34,615 nucleotides of DNA from Terriglobia bacterium (GTDB lineage: Bacteria; Acidobacteriota; Vicinamibacteria; Vicinamibacterales; CAVVIG01), in assembly GCA_020073005.1 (NCBI GenBank), contig JAIQFX010000075.1:1-34615 (forward strand), read 5' to 3'. Positions 24,960-32,375 of the stretch are shown here, piece by piece. Below the pieces are notes generated by a model, which did not search any database, was not told the DNA's origin, and was given only the letters and a program-made list of their open reading frames with translations. Position 1 is the first letter of the stretch; the number at the start of each line of letters is the position of its first letter. Position numbers and translations under genes: made by a program.

Positions 24960-26040
24960 TAAAACGTCACTCTTAGTGCCAATCCCCAACCGCGCCGCGC
25001 TTGGTCTGGCCCACCAGTCACGGCGACGTCGACGTAGCTTCCGCGCCGAATCGCGGCGGAGAGACCTCCGCTCACCGAGGTGCGAGGACTCCCAACCGTG
25101 CTCGTTCCCACGCCGCCTCGTACGCTCAATCGCCGGTCTCGCGTCGACGCTTCAGCGCCGGCGGCGACGCGCCGCTCGTCGCCGAGCGCTGTCGACTGCG
25201 TCGTCAAGTCCGCGTCCGCGCTCACGGTGACCGTTCCGAGCGCCCCATGCGCGCCCGAGAGCCATGCCAGCCCGCCTCGCGCATGGCGCTTGAGAATCAC
25301 TGCATCCGAGCCGCTCCCGAATTCGGGCTCGGTCAGGTTGCGAATCGTCAGGCCCGCCCGCAGTTCGCCTGCGGAAGCCATCGCGCCAATATCGACACCG
25401 GCGTGCGTTTCGCCGGAGCCGCCCAGATCCGCGGCCTGATCCAGCGACACCCCTGCCGCCGGCCGCACGCTGGTGCCCAAACTGGCGTGAATGAGCTTCA
25501 CCGTCGACCCAATGACGAGGTGCTCGCCCACGGACTGACCGACGGTCGCACCGAATTGATGGAGCACGAGCGAGCGGAGATAGACGTCCGCAATTCCTTG
25601 ATCTTGTCGGCCGCCGCCGGGTCCCGCTATAGAGCTAATCGGCTGTATTTCACTGATGCGCAGGCGGTAATAGCTCAACCCGAGGGCAGGGGATCCGACC
25701 GAGAAGCCCCCGGCGCCGACCCGCCAGGCAGGCACTCCCTTCCCGTCCGGGGCGCGGTCCGTCGAGGGGTCGTGGAGGGTCTCGAGGTCAAGGATGGCGT
25801 TGATGTAGGAGCCGCCCGCGCTGCCTGAGGAGTTCCAGGCTCCGAGACCGGCCGGATTCCACCACGTGGCCGACGCGTCGTCGGCAACCGCGGTGAAGGC
25901 GCCGGGACGCCCACGCTGTCATCCGTCTGCGCGCGAGCGCCAACGGGCCAGAGCACGATCGCGACGGCAGCGAGGAGGCGAACGCATGCAGCGATGCGTG
26001 GCTGCAGGCATGCACAGGCCTTCATGTGCATCGTTGCCAT
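24959..26040 (-). pseudogene. PorV/FadL-like outer-membrane beta-barrel protein, frameshifted
   Basis: Two reading frames together encode one protein. The first (from ATG 26040, AAGG five bases upstream; ATG 26025 also possible) gives a signal peptide ending VLWPVGARAQ and then TDDSVGVP. The second, in another frame and with no start of its own before 25735, continues with FTAVADDASATWWNPAGLG, a hallmark motif of PorV/UPF0164/FadL-type barrels, then about 300 residues of alternating beta-barrel character and a C-terminal VTF, whose terminal Phe suits outer-membrane insertion. Adding one G near 25901-25906 restores the expected GVPGAFTAVADD. So it is either a recent one-base loss or a sequencing error. 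Its place ahead of pilB suggests an envelope role; the function is not known. Confidence 0.85.
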
Positions 26041-26091
26041 CGCGCCTTCGTGCATTTCGATTCGGTCGGCCTGACAGGCCAGAGGCGGCGT

Positions 26092-26643
26092 TTACCCGAC
26101 GAGCACAGCGGCGGCGACCACGGTCGTCCAGAGACCCTTCTTGTCGCCGACGGCGGTCTGCGTCACGTTCTGGGTGCGGACGATCTCATTCGACAGGCGG
26201 TAGACTTCCTTTTTCTCGTCCCAGCTCTTGTCCGGATCGAACTCCAGACCGAGCGTCGTCGCGAGCATCTCGGCGGCGAGCTCTTCGGCGTAGTCGCCGG
26301 CAATGTCCTCGCTCTCACCGAAGCTGTGGTGCTCGGACAGATAGCCGTAGAGATCGCGATCGCGCGGAATGGCGACGCCGACAGTGGCGGCGATGAGCCG
26401 GTGAGGTTCGCGGGTCGCGGCCTCGGACATCACGACGAAGGTGACCTGTCCGGGCTCGAGGAGCTTCATCCCCTGGGCGCGCGAGAGAATGCGGCAATTC
26501 GGCGGAAAGATGCTCGACACGCGGACGAGGTTGCACGCGGCGATGCCGGCCGACCGGAGCGCCAGCTCGAACGACGTCAGCTTCTCGCGGTGCTTCCCGA
26601 CGCCCTTGGTGAAGAACATCTCCTTGGGAACGAATCCGACCAC
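26092..26643 (-). CDS. Pyruvoyl-dependent arginine decarboxylase
   Basis: A 183-aa PvlArgDC-type proenzyme that should convert arginine to agmatine, either for polyamine synthesis or acid consumption. The N-terminus VGFVPKEMFFTKGVGKH and the cleavage region NLVRVSSIFPPNC are characteristic; self-cleavage between Ser43 and Ser44 would create the pyruvoyl group on the new beta/alpha chains. Downstream YLSEHHSFGES and a C-terminal acidic and helical part fit the family (archaeal members are about 165 aa). The start GTG 26643 has AAGGAG seven bases upstream; longer versions in this frame run through the promoter. It is alone on its promoter, divergent from a MarR regulator. Whether a downstream agmatine pathway exists cannot be seen here. 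Confidence 0.93.
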   Translation of the reverse strand: MVGFVPKEMFFTKGVGKHREKLTSFELALRSAGIAACNLVRVSSIFPPNCRILSRAQGMKLLEPGQVTFVVMSEAATREPHRLIAATVGVAIPRDRDLYGYLSEHHSFGESEDIAGDYAEELAAEMLATTLGLEFDPDKSWDEKKEVYRLSNEIVRTQNVTQTAVGDKKGLWTTVVAAAVLVG

Positions 26644-26673
26644 ACTCACGCTCCTTGTCGCAGGGGAACCGTC

Positions 26674-26702
26674 ATGGTAAACACCAACTCTCTCACTGTC
26701 AA
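26674..26702 (-). promoter_or_regulatory. Sigma-70 promoter of the arginine decarboxylase gene
   Basis: Minus strand TTGACA (26702-26697), 17-base spacer, TACCAT (26679-26674). The -35 is perfect and the -10 matches 4 of 6. The expected start of transcription is about 24 bases before the GTG at 26643, leaving room for the AAGGAG ribosome-binding site. Confidence 0.75.
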
Positions 26703-26725
26703 GGATTTGGCGGTACCTCGGCGAG

Positions 26726-26741
26726 GCGGCGGATCCGCCGC
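26726..26741. repeat. 16-bp perfect palindrome in divergent intergenic region
   Basis: GCGGCGGATCCGCCGC is its own reverse complement. It lies between the decarboxylase promoter and the MarR promoter, 24 bases upstream of the decarboxylase -35. Possible operator for the MarR protein or another dimeric regulator; no T-run, so not a terminator. Confidence 0.55.
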
Positions 26742-26773
26742 GTTCCGGCCGCGTCCACAGGGCGACGCCGGGT

Positions 26774-26829
26774 TTGACCCTCCCCCTGCCGCGTGATAAC
26801 TTAGCACACATAACTATTAGGCCCCCTAA
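26774..26829 (+). promoter_or_regulatory. Candidate promoter and operator of the MarR gene
   Basis: TTGACC (26774-26779), 17 bases, then TAACTT (26797-26802) form a moderate sigma-70 promoter. Right after it, TTAGG-CCC-CCTAA (26817-26829) is a perfect 13-base inverted repeat in the expected 5' leader, where a MarR dimer commonly represses its own gene. A further TTAG half site is at 26801-26804. Promoter strength and protein binding are inferred. Confidence 0.5.
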
Positions 26830-26845
26830 GACGCACGCCCGGCCG

Positions 26846-27337
26846 ATGACTCGCACCCAGGCGCGCGAAAGCGCGCGAGACATTCTCGAGATCATCCCGC
26901 TCGTGATGCGCACGATCGCGGCGGAGCTGCGATCCGCGGGCGAGCTGCCGGCGCCCGCGCATTTCGGTCTGCTGTCGGTGCTGAGCGCGCGGCCGCGGAT
27001 GCTGACGGACCTGGCGTCGCTGCAGGGCGTGAGCCTGCCGACGATGTCGAACTCGATTAGCGCGATGGTGGAGCGCGGATGGGTGCGGCGCGCCGCGCCG
27101 GAAGGCGACCGGCGCGTCGTCATGATCGAAGTCACGGCGACGGGACGCGCGGCGCTCGAGCGCGTCGGACGCTGCGCCGAGGCGCACCTCGCCGACGTGC
27201 TGGCGCCCGTCGACCTGCCGTCCCGGCGCCGCCTGCAGGCCGGACTCGGCGTGCTGCGAAAGGTCTTTGCGTCGTCGGCCTCCGCGCCGGCCGCGCGACG
27301 ACGGAACCGGCACGGACGCCGGCCGTATGTATCCTAG
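26846..27337 (+). CDS. MarR-family transcriptional regulator
   Basis: A 163-aa winged helix-turn-helix protein. Residues about 35-95 (FGLLSVLSARPRMLTDLASL, then VSLPTMSNSISAMVERGWV) form the DNA-binding helices, and APEGDRRVVMIEVTATGRAAL is the typical MarR wing with the Asp-Arg-Arg turn. The N- and C-terminal helices would make the dimer interface. The tail is basic and perhaps disordered (RRRNRHGRRPYVS). I choose ATG 26846 because the TTG at 26774 lies at the promoter -35. No good ribosome-binding site is seen. It heads a plus-strand set containing efflux-type genes, a common MarR arrangement, and may sense a small toxic ligand. Confidence 0.9.
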   Translation: MTRTQARESARDILEIIPLVMRTIAAELRSAGELPAPAHFGLLSVLSARPRMLTDLASLQGVSLPTMSNSISAMVERGWVRRAAPEGDRRVVMIEVTATGRAALERVGRCAEAHLADVLAPVDLPSRRRLQAGLGVLRKVFASSASAPAARRRNRHGRRPYVS

Positions 27338-27355
27338 ATAGAAACGAGGCCTCCC

Positions 27356-28093
27356 GTGACCGAGCCCTCCCCCTCCGAATCGACCGTCGCGGCGCCGGCG
27401 TCCAAGAGCCTGCCCGCGCGCCTGCTCGGCGTGCTGTTCGCGCCCAGAGCGACGTACGCGGAGATTGCGGCGCGGCCACGGTGGCTGGGCGCGCTCGCGT
27501 TCGTCGTGATTGTCGGCGCGGCCGGAACGTTCACGTTCCTCTCAACCGAGATCGGCAAGCAGGCGATGATGGACCAGCAGGTCCGCATGGTGGAATCGTT
27601 CGGGGTGAAGCTGAGCGACGCGGCTTACGACCAGATGGAATCGCGCCTCAACACCGCGCGGTACACCGGCGCGCTCGGGCAGGCCGTCACGGTGCCCGTC
27701 ATGGGCCTGATCATCGCGGGCCTCATGCTCGGCGTCTTCAATGCGGCGCTGGGCGGCGACGGCACCTTCAAGCAGGTGTACTCGATCATCGCGCACTCGG
27801 CGGTCGTGCTGACGGTCTCGCAGTTGTTCGGGCTGCCGCTCGCCTACGCCAGGGAGACGATGTCGGGCGCCACGAATCTGGCGGTCTTCGCGCCGTTTCT
27901 CGACGAAAACTCGTTCGCGGCGCGCGCGCTCGGCTCGGTCGATCTGTTCATGCTCTGGTGGATCATCAGTCTGTCGATCGGCCTCGGCGTGCTCTACAAG
28001 AAACGCACGGGTCCGATCGCCACCAGTCTCATCGTCGTCTACATGGCGATTGGCTTGATCATCGCCGCCATCAAATCTGCGCTAGGAGCCTAG
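27356..28093 (+). CDS. YIP1-family integral membrane protein
   Basis: A 245-aa protein with about five hydrophobic segments, spaced as in the YIP1 domain family: RLLGVLFAPRATYAEIAARP at the N-terminus is the family's conserved leading segment, with membrane helices at about 44-62, 112-135, 143-165, 195-215 and 222-243. No enzymatic motif is visible and the family's function in bacteria is unclear. GTG 27356 has GAGG six bases upstream. It stands 18 bases after the MarR gene, and its stop touches the ATG of the adaptor gene, so all are probably cotranscribed. A role in envelope stress or export is possible from the neighbours, not from its own sequence. Confidence 0.8.
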   Translation: MTEPSPSESTVAAPASKSLPARLLGVLFAPRATYAEIAARPRWLGALAFVVIVGAAGTFTFLSTEIGKQAMMDQQVRMVESFGVKLSDAAYDQMESRLNTARYTGALGQAVTVPVMGLIIAGLMLGVFNAALGGDGTFKQVYSIIAHSAVVLTVSQLFGLPLAYARETMSGATNLAVFAPFLDENSFAARALGSVDLFMLWWIISLSIGLGVLYKKRTGPIATSLIVVYMAIGLIIAAIKSALGA

Positions 28094-29431
28094 ATGTCCC
28101 GGAAGAACATCCTCATCGCGATCGGAGTCGTGCTCGTCGGCGCGGCTGTCGTCGCCGCGAACCTGTACTTCAAGAGAGACAAGGGGCTGACGGTCACGAC
28201 CGAGGTCATCAAGTCGCGGGACCTGGAAGCGATCGTCTCGGCCTCGGGCAAGATTCAGCCGAAGCGCCTCGTCAACATCAGCGCCGACACGCCCGGCCGT
28301 GTCGTGAACCTCGCCGTCAACGAAGGCGACCGCGTGAAGCCGGGCCAGTTCCTTCTCCAGATCGATCCGAAGTCGCTGAGCACGCGCGTGCAGGGCGGCG
28401 ACGCGTCGCTGCAGGCGGCCCGCGAGACGCTCGATCAGATGCGCCAGTCGGTGGAAACGGCCAAGGTTCAGCTGCAACAGGCGCAGCAGAATCTGACGCG
28501 CCAGCAGGACCTGTGGCGCCAACAGCTGACGACGAAAGAATCGCTCGACCGCGCGATCAACGACGTCAAGCAGGCCGAGTCGTCGGTGCAGGAGCGCGAG
28601 AAGCAGATCAAGCCGCAGGAGAGCCGCATCGCGCAGGAGCGCGCCTCGCTCGAGAGCATGCGGTACGACCTGAGCAAGGTGCGTATCGAATCGCCGATCG
28701 ACGGCATCGTCACCAAGCGCAACATCCAGGAGGGCGAGACGGCCGTCGTCGGCACGATGAACAACGCAGGCACCGTGCTGCTGCAGCTCGCCGACATGGG
28801 CGTGATTCAGGCCGAGGTCGAAGTCGACGAGACGAACGTGCCCAACGTCCGCATCGGCCAGATCGCCAAGATCACGGTCGATGCGATCCCCGACAAGTCG
28901 TTCAAGGGCCACGTCAGCGAGATCGGCAACAGCCCGATCACGGCGGCGACGGCCGGCGCGGCCGGCACCCAGGCGACGAACTTCAAAGTCGTGGTGCTGC
29001 TCGACGAGCCAATCCCTGAAGTGCGCCCGGGTTTCACGTGCACGGCCGACATCACGACGGCGACCCGCCAGGCCGTGGTCTCGGTGCCGATTCCCGCGGT
29101 GGCCGTGCGTGAGCTCGTGTACGACGCCAACGGTCAGGTCATCAAGGAGCCGAAGACCGACAAGCGCCGCCGGCCGAGCGCGGTCGAGACCTCAGTGTCC
29201 GCGCAGGAACTGAAGCCCGGACAGACCCGCAAGGAGACGGAGGGCGTGTTCGTCGTGCGTGACGCTAAGGCGGAGTTCCTGCCGATCAAGATGGGCGTCG
29301 CCGGCGACAAGTACTTCGAGGTGCTGTCGGGCCTCAAGGCCGGCGATCAAGTCATCACCGGACCGTACAACTCCGTGCGCGGCATGGCGGACGGCGACGC
29401 GGTCAAGATCGACAACACCAAGAAGAAGTAG
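28094..29431 (+). CDS. Periplasmic adaptor protein, MacA/HlyD (RND/ABC efflux) type
   Basis: A 445-aa membrane-fusion protein. One N-terminal membrane anchor (about 5-24), a barrel-sandwich (lipoyl-like) half (SGKIQPKRLVNISADTPGRV), a long alpha-helical hairpin (about 110-215, Gln/Glu/Arg rich with heptads), the second lipoyl half (KVRIESPIDGIVTKRNIQEG) and beta-barrel and membrane-proximal domains. Such proteins link an inner-membrane transporter to an outer-membrane channel such as TolC. ATG 28094 begins directly after the preceding TAG, with AGGAG five bases upstream. Two MacB-type permeases follow; no outer-membrane factor is encoded here. A Lys/Arg-rich insertion (KTDKRRRPSAVETS, about 354-367) near the C-terminus is unusual. 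Confidence 0.93.
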   Translation: MSRKNILIAIGVVLVGAAVVAANLYFKRDKGLTVTTEVIKSRDLEAIVSASGKIQPKRLVNISADTPGRVVNLAVNEGDRVKPGQFLLQIDPKSLSTRVQGGDASLQAARETLDQMRQSVETAKVQLQQAQQNLTRQQDLWRQQLTTKESLDRAINDVKQAESSVQEREKQIKPQESRIAQERASLESMRYDLSKVRIESPIDGIVTKRNIQEGETAVVGTMNNAGTVLLQLADMGVIQAEVEVDETNVPNVRIGQIAKITVDAIPDKSFKGHVSEIGNSPITAATAGAAGTQATNFKVVVLLDEPIPEVRPGFTCTADITTATRQAVVSVPIPAVAVRELVYDANGQVIKEPKTDKRRRPSAVETSVSAQELKPGQTRKETEGVFVVRDAKAEFLPIKMGVAGDKYFEVLSGLKAGDQVITGPYNSVRGMADGDAVKIDNTKKK

Positions 29432-29461
29432 CCCGGGCCCTTCTCGAGCCCTGCATCGCGA

Positions 29462-30688
29462 ATGAACAAGTTCCTCGACTCCGCGGCGATCGCGCTCGAC
29501 GCCATCTGGTCGTCGAAGCTGCGGTCGTTCATGACCGTGCTCGGCAACATCGTGGCCGTGACTTCGATCATCGCCGTGGTGTCCCTGATTCAGGGGCTCA
29601 ACGCGTCGGTCAAGCAGGCGATTCTCAATCAGGCCGGCGCCGACTCGTTCAACATCCAGCAGTTCCCCATCACGCGCAGCGACGAGGAGTTCGAGAAGGT
29701 CCGCGCGAATCCTCGCATCACGCTGGCCGACGCGCGCGCGATCAAACGCTACAGCGAGCTCGCCAGCGCGGTGATGCTGGACTCGAGCGCGGGCGGACGG
29801 ATTACGTACCGCGATCGCTCGATCGACAGCACGCGGATCCAGGGCGTCACCAGCGACTACGTCAACTTCTCGAGCTTCGACGCCGAGCGAGGCCGGTTGA
29901 TGAGCCCGACGGAAGTCGAGACCGCCCGTCCCGCGACCGTCCTCGGCTGGAAGACCGCCGACCGTCTCTTCGGCGAGAGCGTCGATCCATTGGACAAGAC
30001 GATTCAGATTGAAGGCGTGCATTTTCGTGTGGTCGGCGTGAGCGCCAAGCGCGGATCGCTGCTCGGACAATCTCAGGATGAATTCGCCGTGATTCCGCTC
30101 GGGCAGTTCCAGATGATGTTCGGGTCACGGCGGCAGTTGTCGATGACGGTCAAGCCGCGCGACGTGGCGCAGATCGGCGAGGCCATCGACGAGGCGACGA
30201 CAGCGCTGCGCATCTCACGCCGGCTCAAGCCCAGACAACCCGACAACTTCGGCATCTTCACGTCGGACACGATTCTCGGCATCTACCATTCCGCCACCAA
30301 CGGCATCTTCGCCGTCCTCATCGGCGTGGTGGGCCTGTCGCTCGTCGTCGGCGGCATCGTGATCATGAACATCATGCTCATGGTCGTCACCGAGCGCACG
30401 CGCGAGATCGGCCTGCGCAAGGCGCTCGGCGCGCGACGGTCGGACATCACGGCGCAGATCCTGACCGAGTCCACGGTGCTGTCGATGTTCGGGGGCGTCA
30501 TCGGCACGGCCCTCGGCGGCGCCATCGCGGTCACGATTGCGGCGTTTACGCCGATTCCGGCCTCCGTCGAAGTGTGGTCGGTCGCGCTCGGCATCGGCAT
30601 CACCGCCGTCGTGGGGCTGTTCTTCGGCCTCTACCCGGCGATGCGCGCCGCCAGGCTCGATCCGATCGAAGCGCTCAGGCGAGAATAG
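29462..30688 (+). CDS. MacB/FtsX-family ABC transporter permease (first)
   Basis: A 408-aa type VII ABC permease. One membrane helix (about 20-42) precedes a large periplasmic core domain (MacB_PCD, about 45-270), and three helices end the protein (about 283-305, 330-355, 370-392), with the FtsX signature TEREREIGLRKALGAR-like segment TERTREIGLRKALGAR and the closing MRAARLDPIEALRRE. It has no nucleotide-binding domain, so it needs a separate ATPase. With the adaptor upstream and the permease downstream it should form a MacAB- or LolCDE-like mechanotransmission complex exporting a peptide, lipid or drug. ATG 29462 lacks a clear Shine-Dalgarno. Related to, but divergent from, the next gene (roughly one third of residues look shared by eye). 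Confidence 0.93.
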   Translation: MNKFLDSAAIALDAIWSSKLRSFMTVLGNIVAVTSIIAVVSLIQGLNASVKQAILNQAGADSFNIQQFPITRSDEEFEKVRANPRITLADARAIKRYSELASAVMLDSSAGGRITYRDRSIDSTRIQGVTSDYVNFSSFDAERGRLMSPTEVETARPATVLGWKTADRLFGESVDPLDKTIQIEGVHFRVVGVSAKRGSLLGQSQDEFAVIPLGQFQMMFGSRRQLSMTVKPRDVAQIGEAIDEATTALRISRRLKPRQPDNFGIFTSDTILGIYHSATNGIFAVLIGVVGLSLVVGGIVIMNIMLMVVTERTREIGLRKALGARRSDITAQILTESTVLSMFGGVIGTALGGAIAVTIAAFTPIPASVEVWSVALGIGITAVVGLFFGLYPAMRAARLDPIEALRRE

Positions 30689-30708
30689 CGCGGGAGTAAC
30701 AGCGGACC

Positions 30709-32016
30709 ATGGCGATTCGTCTCGGGCTCTTCAAAGAAGTCGTCGTGATGGCGTTCGACACCATCCGCGCCAACAAGATGCGGTCGGGCCTGACCGTCCT
30801 CGGCGTCGTCATCGGCATCACGTCGATCGTCGGCATGACGGCGCTCATCCGCGGCTTCGATCAATCGCTGCGCGATCTCATCGCGCAGAGCGGATCGGAC
30901 ATCATCTACGTCCAGCGTTTCGGCGTGGCCAGCTTCGCGAGCGGCGCCGAGTTGCGCGATCTGCTCAAGCGCCCGGACCTCACCGCGACCGACGCGCGCG
31001 TCCTCGAGACGCAGAACACGACGCTGCGCTACGTCGACCTCGAGCTCGGCGCCGGCGGCCCAGGCCCGGTCACGCAGCGGCGCATCTTCTACCACGAGCA
31101 GAAGACGAAGAACCTCATCGTCTTCGGCACCGGCGAGTACTTCGCCGAGGGCACGCGCATTCCGTTTCTGTCGGGCCGGTTCTTCAACGGCACCGACGTC
31201 CAGTACCGGCGCAACGTCGTCGTGCTCGGCAACACCGCCTACAAGCTGCTCTTCGAGCCGAGCGGGACCGATCCGATCGGCAAGTTCGTCCGCGTCGGCA
31301 GCGAGCGATTCGAGATCGTCGGCGTGTTCGACAAACGGCCGGCACCAGGCGGGTTCAATCTCAACCAGGACGACTTCGTCGTCGTGCCGTACACCACGTA
31401 TCAGCGCGTGTTCGGCCTCCGCGTCGGCCGGTTCGGCGGCGCGCGCGGCGGCTCGATCACCAACATCATGATCTCGGTGCTGCCGCGCGACGGCGTGCCG
31501 ATCGCCGACGCGATGGCCGACGTCGAGCGCATCATGCGCATCCGCCACGGCCTCAAACTCGACGAGCCCAACGACTTCGACATCAGCACGCAGGAATCGT
31601 TTCTGAAACTGTGGGATCAGATCAGCCAGGGCACGTTCTTCGCGCTGCTCGTCATCTCGTCGATCGCGCTGATGGTCGGCGGCATCGGCGTGATGGCCAT
31701 CATGTCGATCTCGGTGACCGAGCGGACGCGCGAGATCGGCGTCCGCAAGGCGCTCGGCGCGCGACGCGTCGAAATCCTGTTCCAGTTCCTGATGGAGGCG
31801 GCGTTCCTGACGTCGCTCGGAGGCATCCTCGGCGTCAGCCTCGGTGCCGGCATCGGCTGGGCCGTCCACCTGGTCTCCGGCTTCCCCATCTCGCTGCCGT
31901 GGTGGTCGTTCGCGATCGGCCTCGGCTTCTCGGCGTCGGTCGGCATCTTCTTCGGCATGTATCCCGCGTTCAAGGCGTCGCGGCTCGATCCCATCGAAGC
32001 GCTCAGATACGAGTAA
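30709..32016 (+). CDS. MacB/FtsX-family ABC transporter permease (second)
   Basis: A 435-aa permease of the same type as its neighbour: membrane helix at about 25-45, periplasmic core to about residue 300, three C-terminal helices, TERTREIGVRKALGARRVEI and ending FKASRLDPIEALRYE. The core is longer, with an extra segment around RPAPGGFNLNQDDFVVVPYT. Two paralogous permeases may make a heterodimer, as in LolC/LolE, or serve two homodimers. No ATPase is encoded between or beside them. It begins 20 bases after the first permease with GGGAG about 12 bases before ATG 30709. The C-terminal helices and DPIEALR coupling motif are intact, so it is likely functional. Confidence 0.93.
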   Translation: MAIRLGLFKEVVVMAFDTIRANKMRSGLTVLGVVIGITSIVGMTALIRGFDQSLRDLIAQSGSDIIYVQRFGVASFASGAELRDLLKRPDLTATDARVLETQNTTLRYVDLELGAGGPGPVTQRRIFYHEQKTKNLIVFGTGEYFAEGTRIPFLSGRFFNGTDVQYRRNVVVLGNTAYKLLFEPSGTDPIGKFVRVGSERFEIVGVFDKRPAPGGFNLNQDDFVVVPYTTYQRVFGLRVGRFGGARGGSITNIMISVLPRDGVPIADAMADVERIMRIRHGLKLDEPNDFDISTQESFLKLWDQISQGTFFALLVISSIALMVGGIGVMAIMSISVTERTREIGVRKALGARRVEILFQFLMEAAFLTSLGGILGVSLGAGIGWAVHLVSGFPISLPWWSFAIGLGFSASVGIFFGMYPAFKASRLDPIEALRYE

Positions 32017-32025
32017 CCGCTCGCC

Positions 32026-32280
32026 ATGGACGTCTCAGGAGTCGCGGGCGCGCTGATCTGGCTGGCGGCCATCGTGCTCCTGGTCGTGGCCGTCAGGCGC
32101 ACGCGCAAGCAGCGTCGTCGCGGCGGCGTGGGTTCGGGCGCCGCCGGCATCGTCTACGACCTGCTGAACGAGGACAAACGCAAGGCCGTCGAGATCATCG
32201 TCGAACAGCGGGCCGAGGCCCAGGATCCCGAGGATCGCGACGGCAATCTGCCCGATCTCGCCAAGCCCAAGCGCCCCTAA
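32026..32280 (+). CDS. Small single-pass membrane protein, unknown function
   Basis: An 84-aa protein: a membrane helix at about 7-23 (GALIWLAAIVLLVVAV), a highly basic stop-transfer patch (RRTRKQRRRGG) and a cytoplasmic tail with AAGIVYDLLNEDKRKAVEI followed by an acidic and proline-ended terminus. The topology is N-out/C-in by the positive-inside rule. The AAGIVYDLLNEDKRKA segment has an amphipathic pattern and could be a docking helix. I do not recognise a family. It begins nine bases after the second permease, so it is probably the last gene of that operon; a small accessory subunit of the transporter is possible. Codon use matches the neighbours, which supports it as a real gene despite its size. 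Confidence 0.75.
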   Translation: MDVSGVAGALIWLAAIVLLVVAVRRTRKQRRRGGVGSGAAGIVYDLLNEDKRKAVEIIVEQRAEAQDPEDRDGNLPDLAKPKRP

Positions 32281-32286
32281 TCCTCA

Positions 32287-32328
32287 CCCGCCGATCCGCT
32301 TGCGGCCACTGACGGCGGGAAATATGAT
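32287..32328 (+). promoter_or_regulatory. Promoter of the EF-G-like gene, overlapping a hairpin
   Basis: TTGCGG (32300-32305), 17-base spacer, TATGAT (32323-32328): a good -10 (5 of 6) and a moderate -35. Over it lies an inverted repeat CCCGCCG (32287-32293) / CGGCGGG (32313-32319) with an inner CCGC-TT-GCGG, which may end the upstream transcript or modulate this promoter. Without a T-run the terminator role is weak. Confidence 0.5.
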
Positions 32329-32375
32329 TCGCTGATCAGGAAAAACGCCAATCTGATTAGAGGGGTCCCCCGTTT

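Noticed and set aside
26068-26080. GGCCTGACAGGCC palindrome after the decarboxylase gene as a terminator
   Set aside because: The stem is too short and no T-run follows on the minus strand.
26092-27135. 347-codon version of the arginine decarboxylase
   Set aside because: It would run through the sigma-70 promoter and the MarR gene; GTG 26643 has a good ribosome-binding site and fits the family length.
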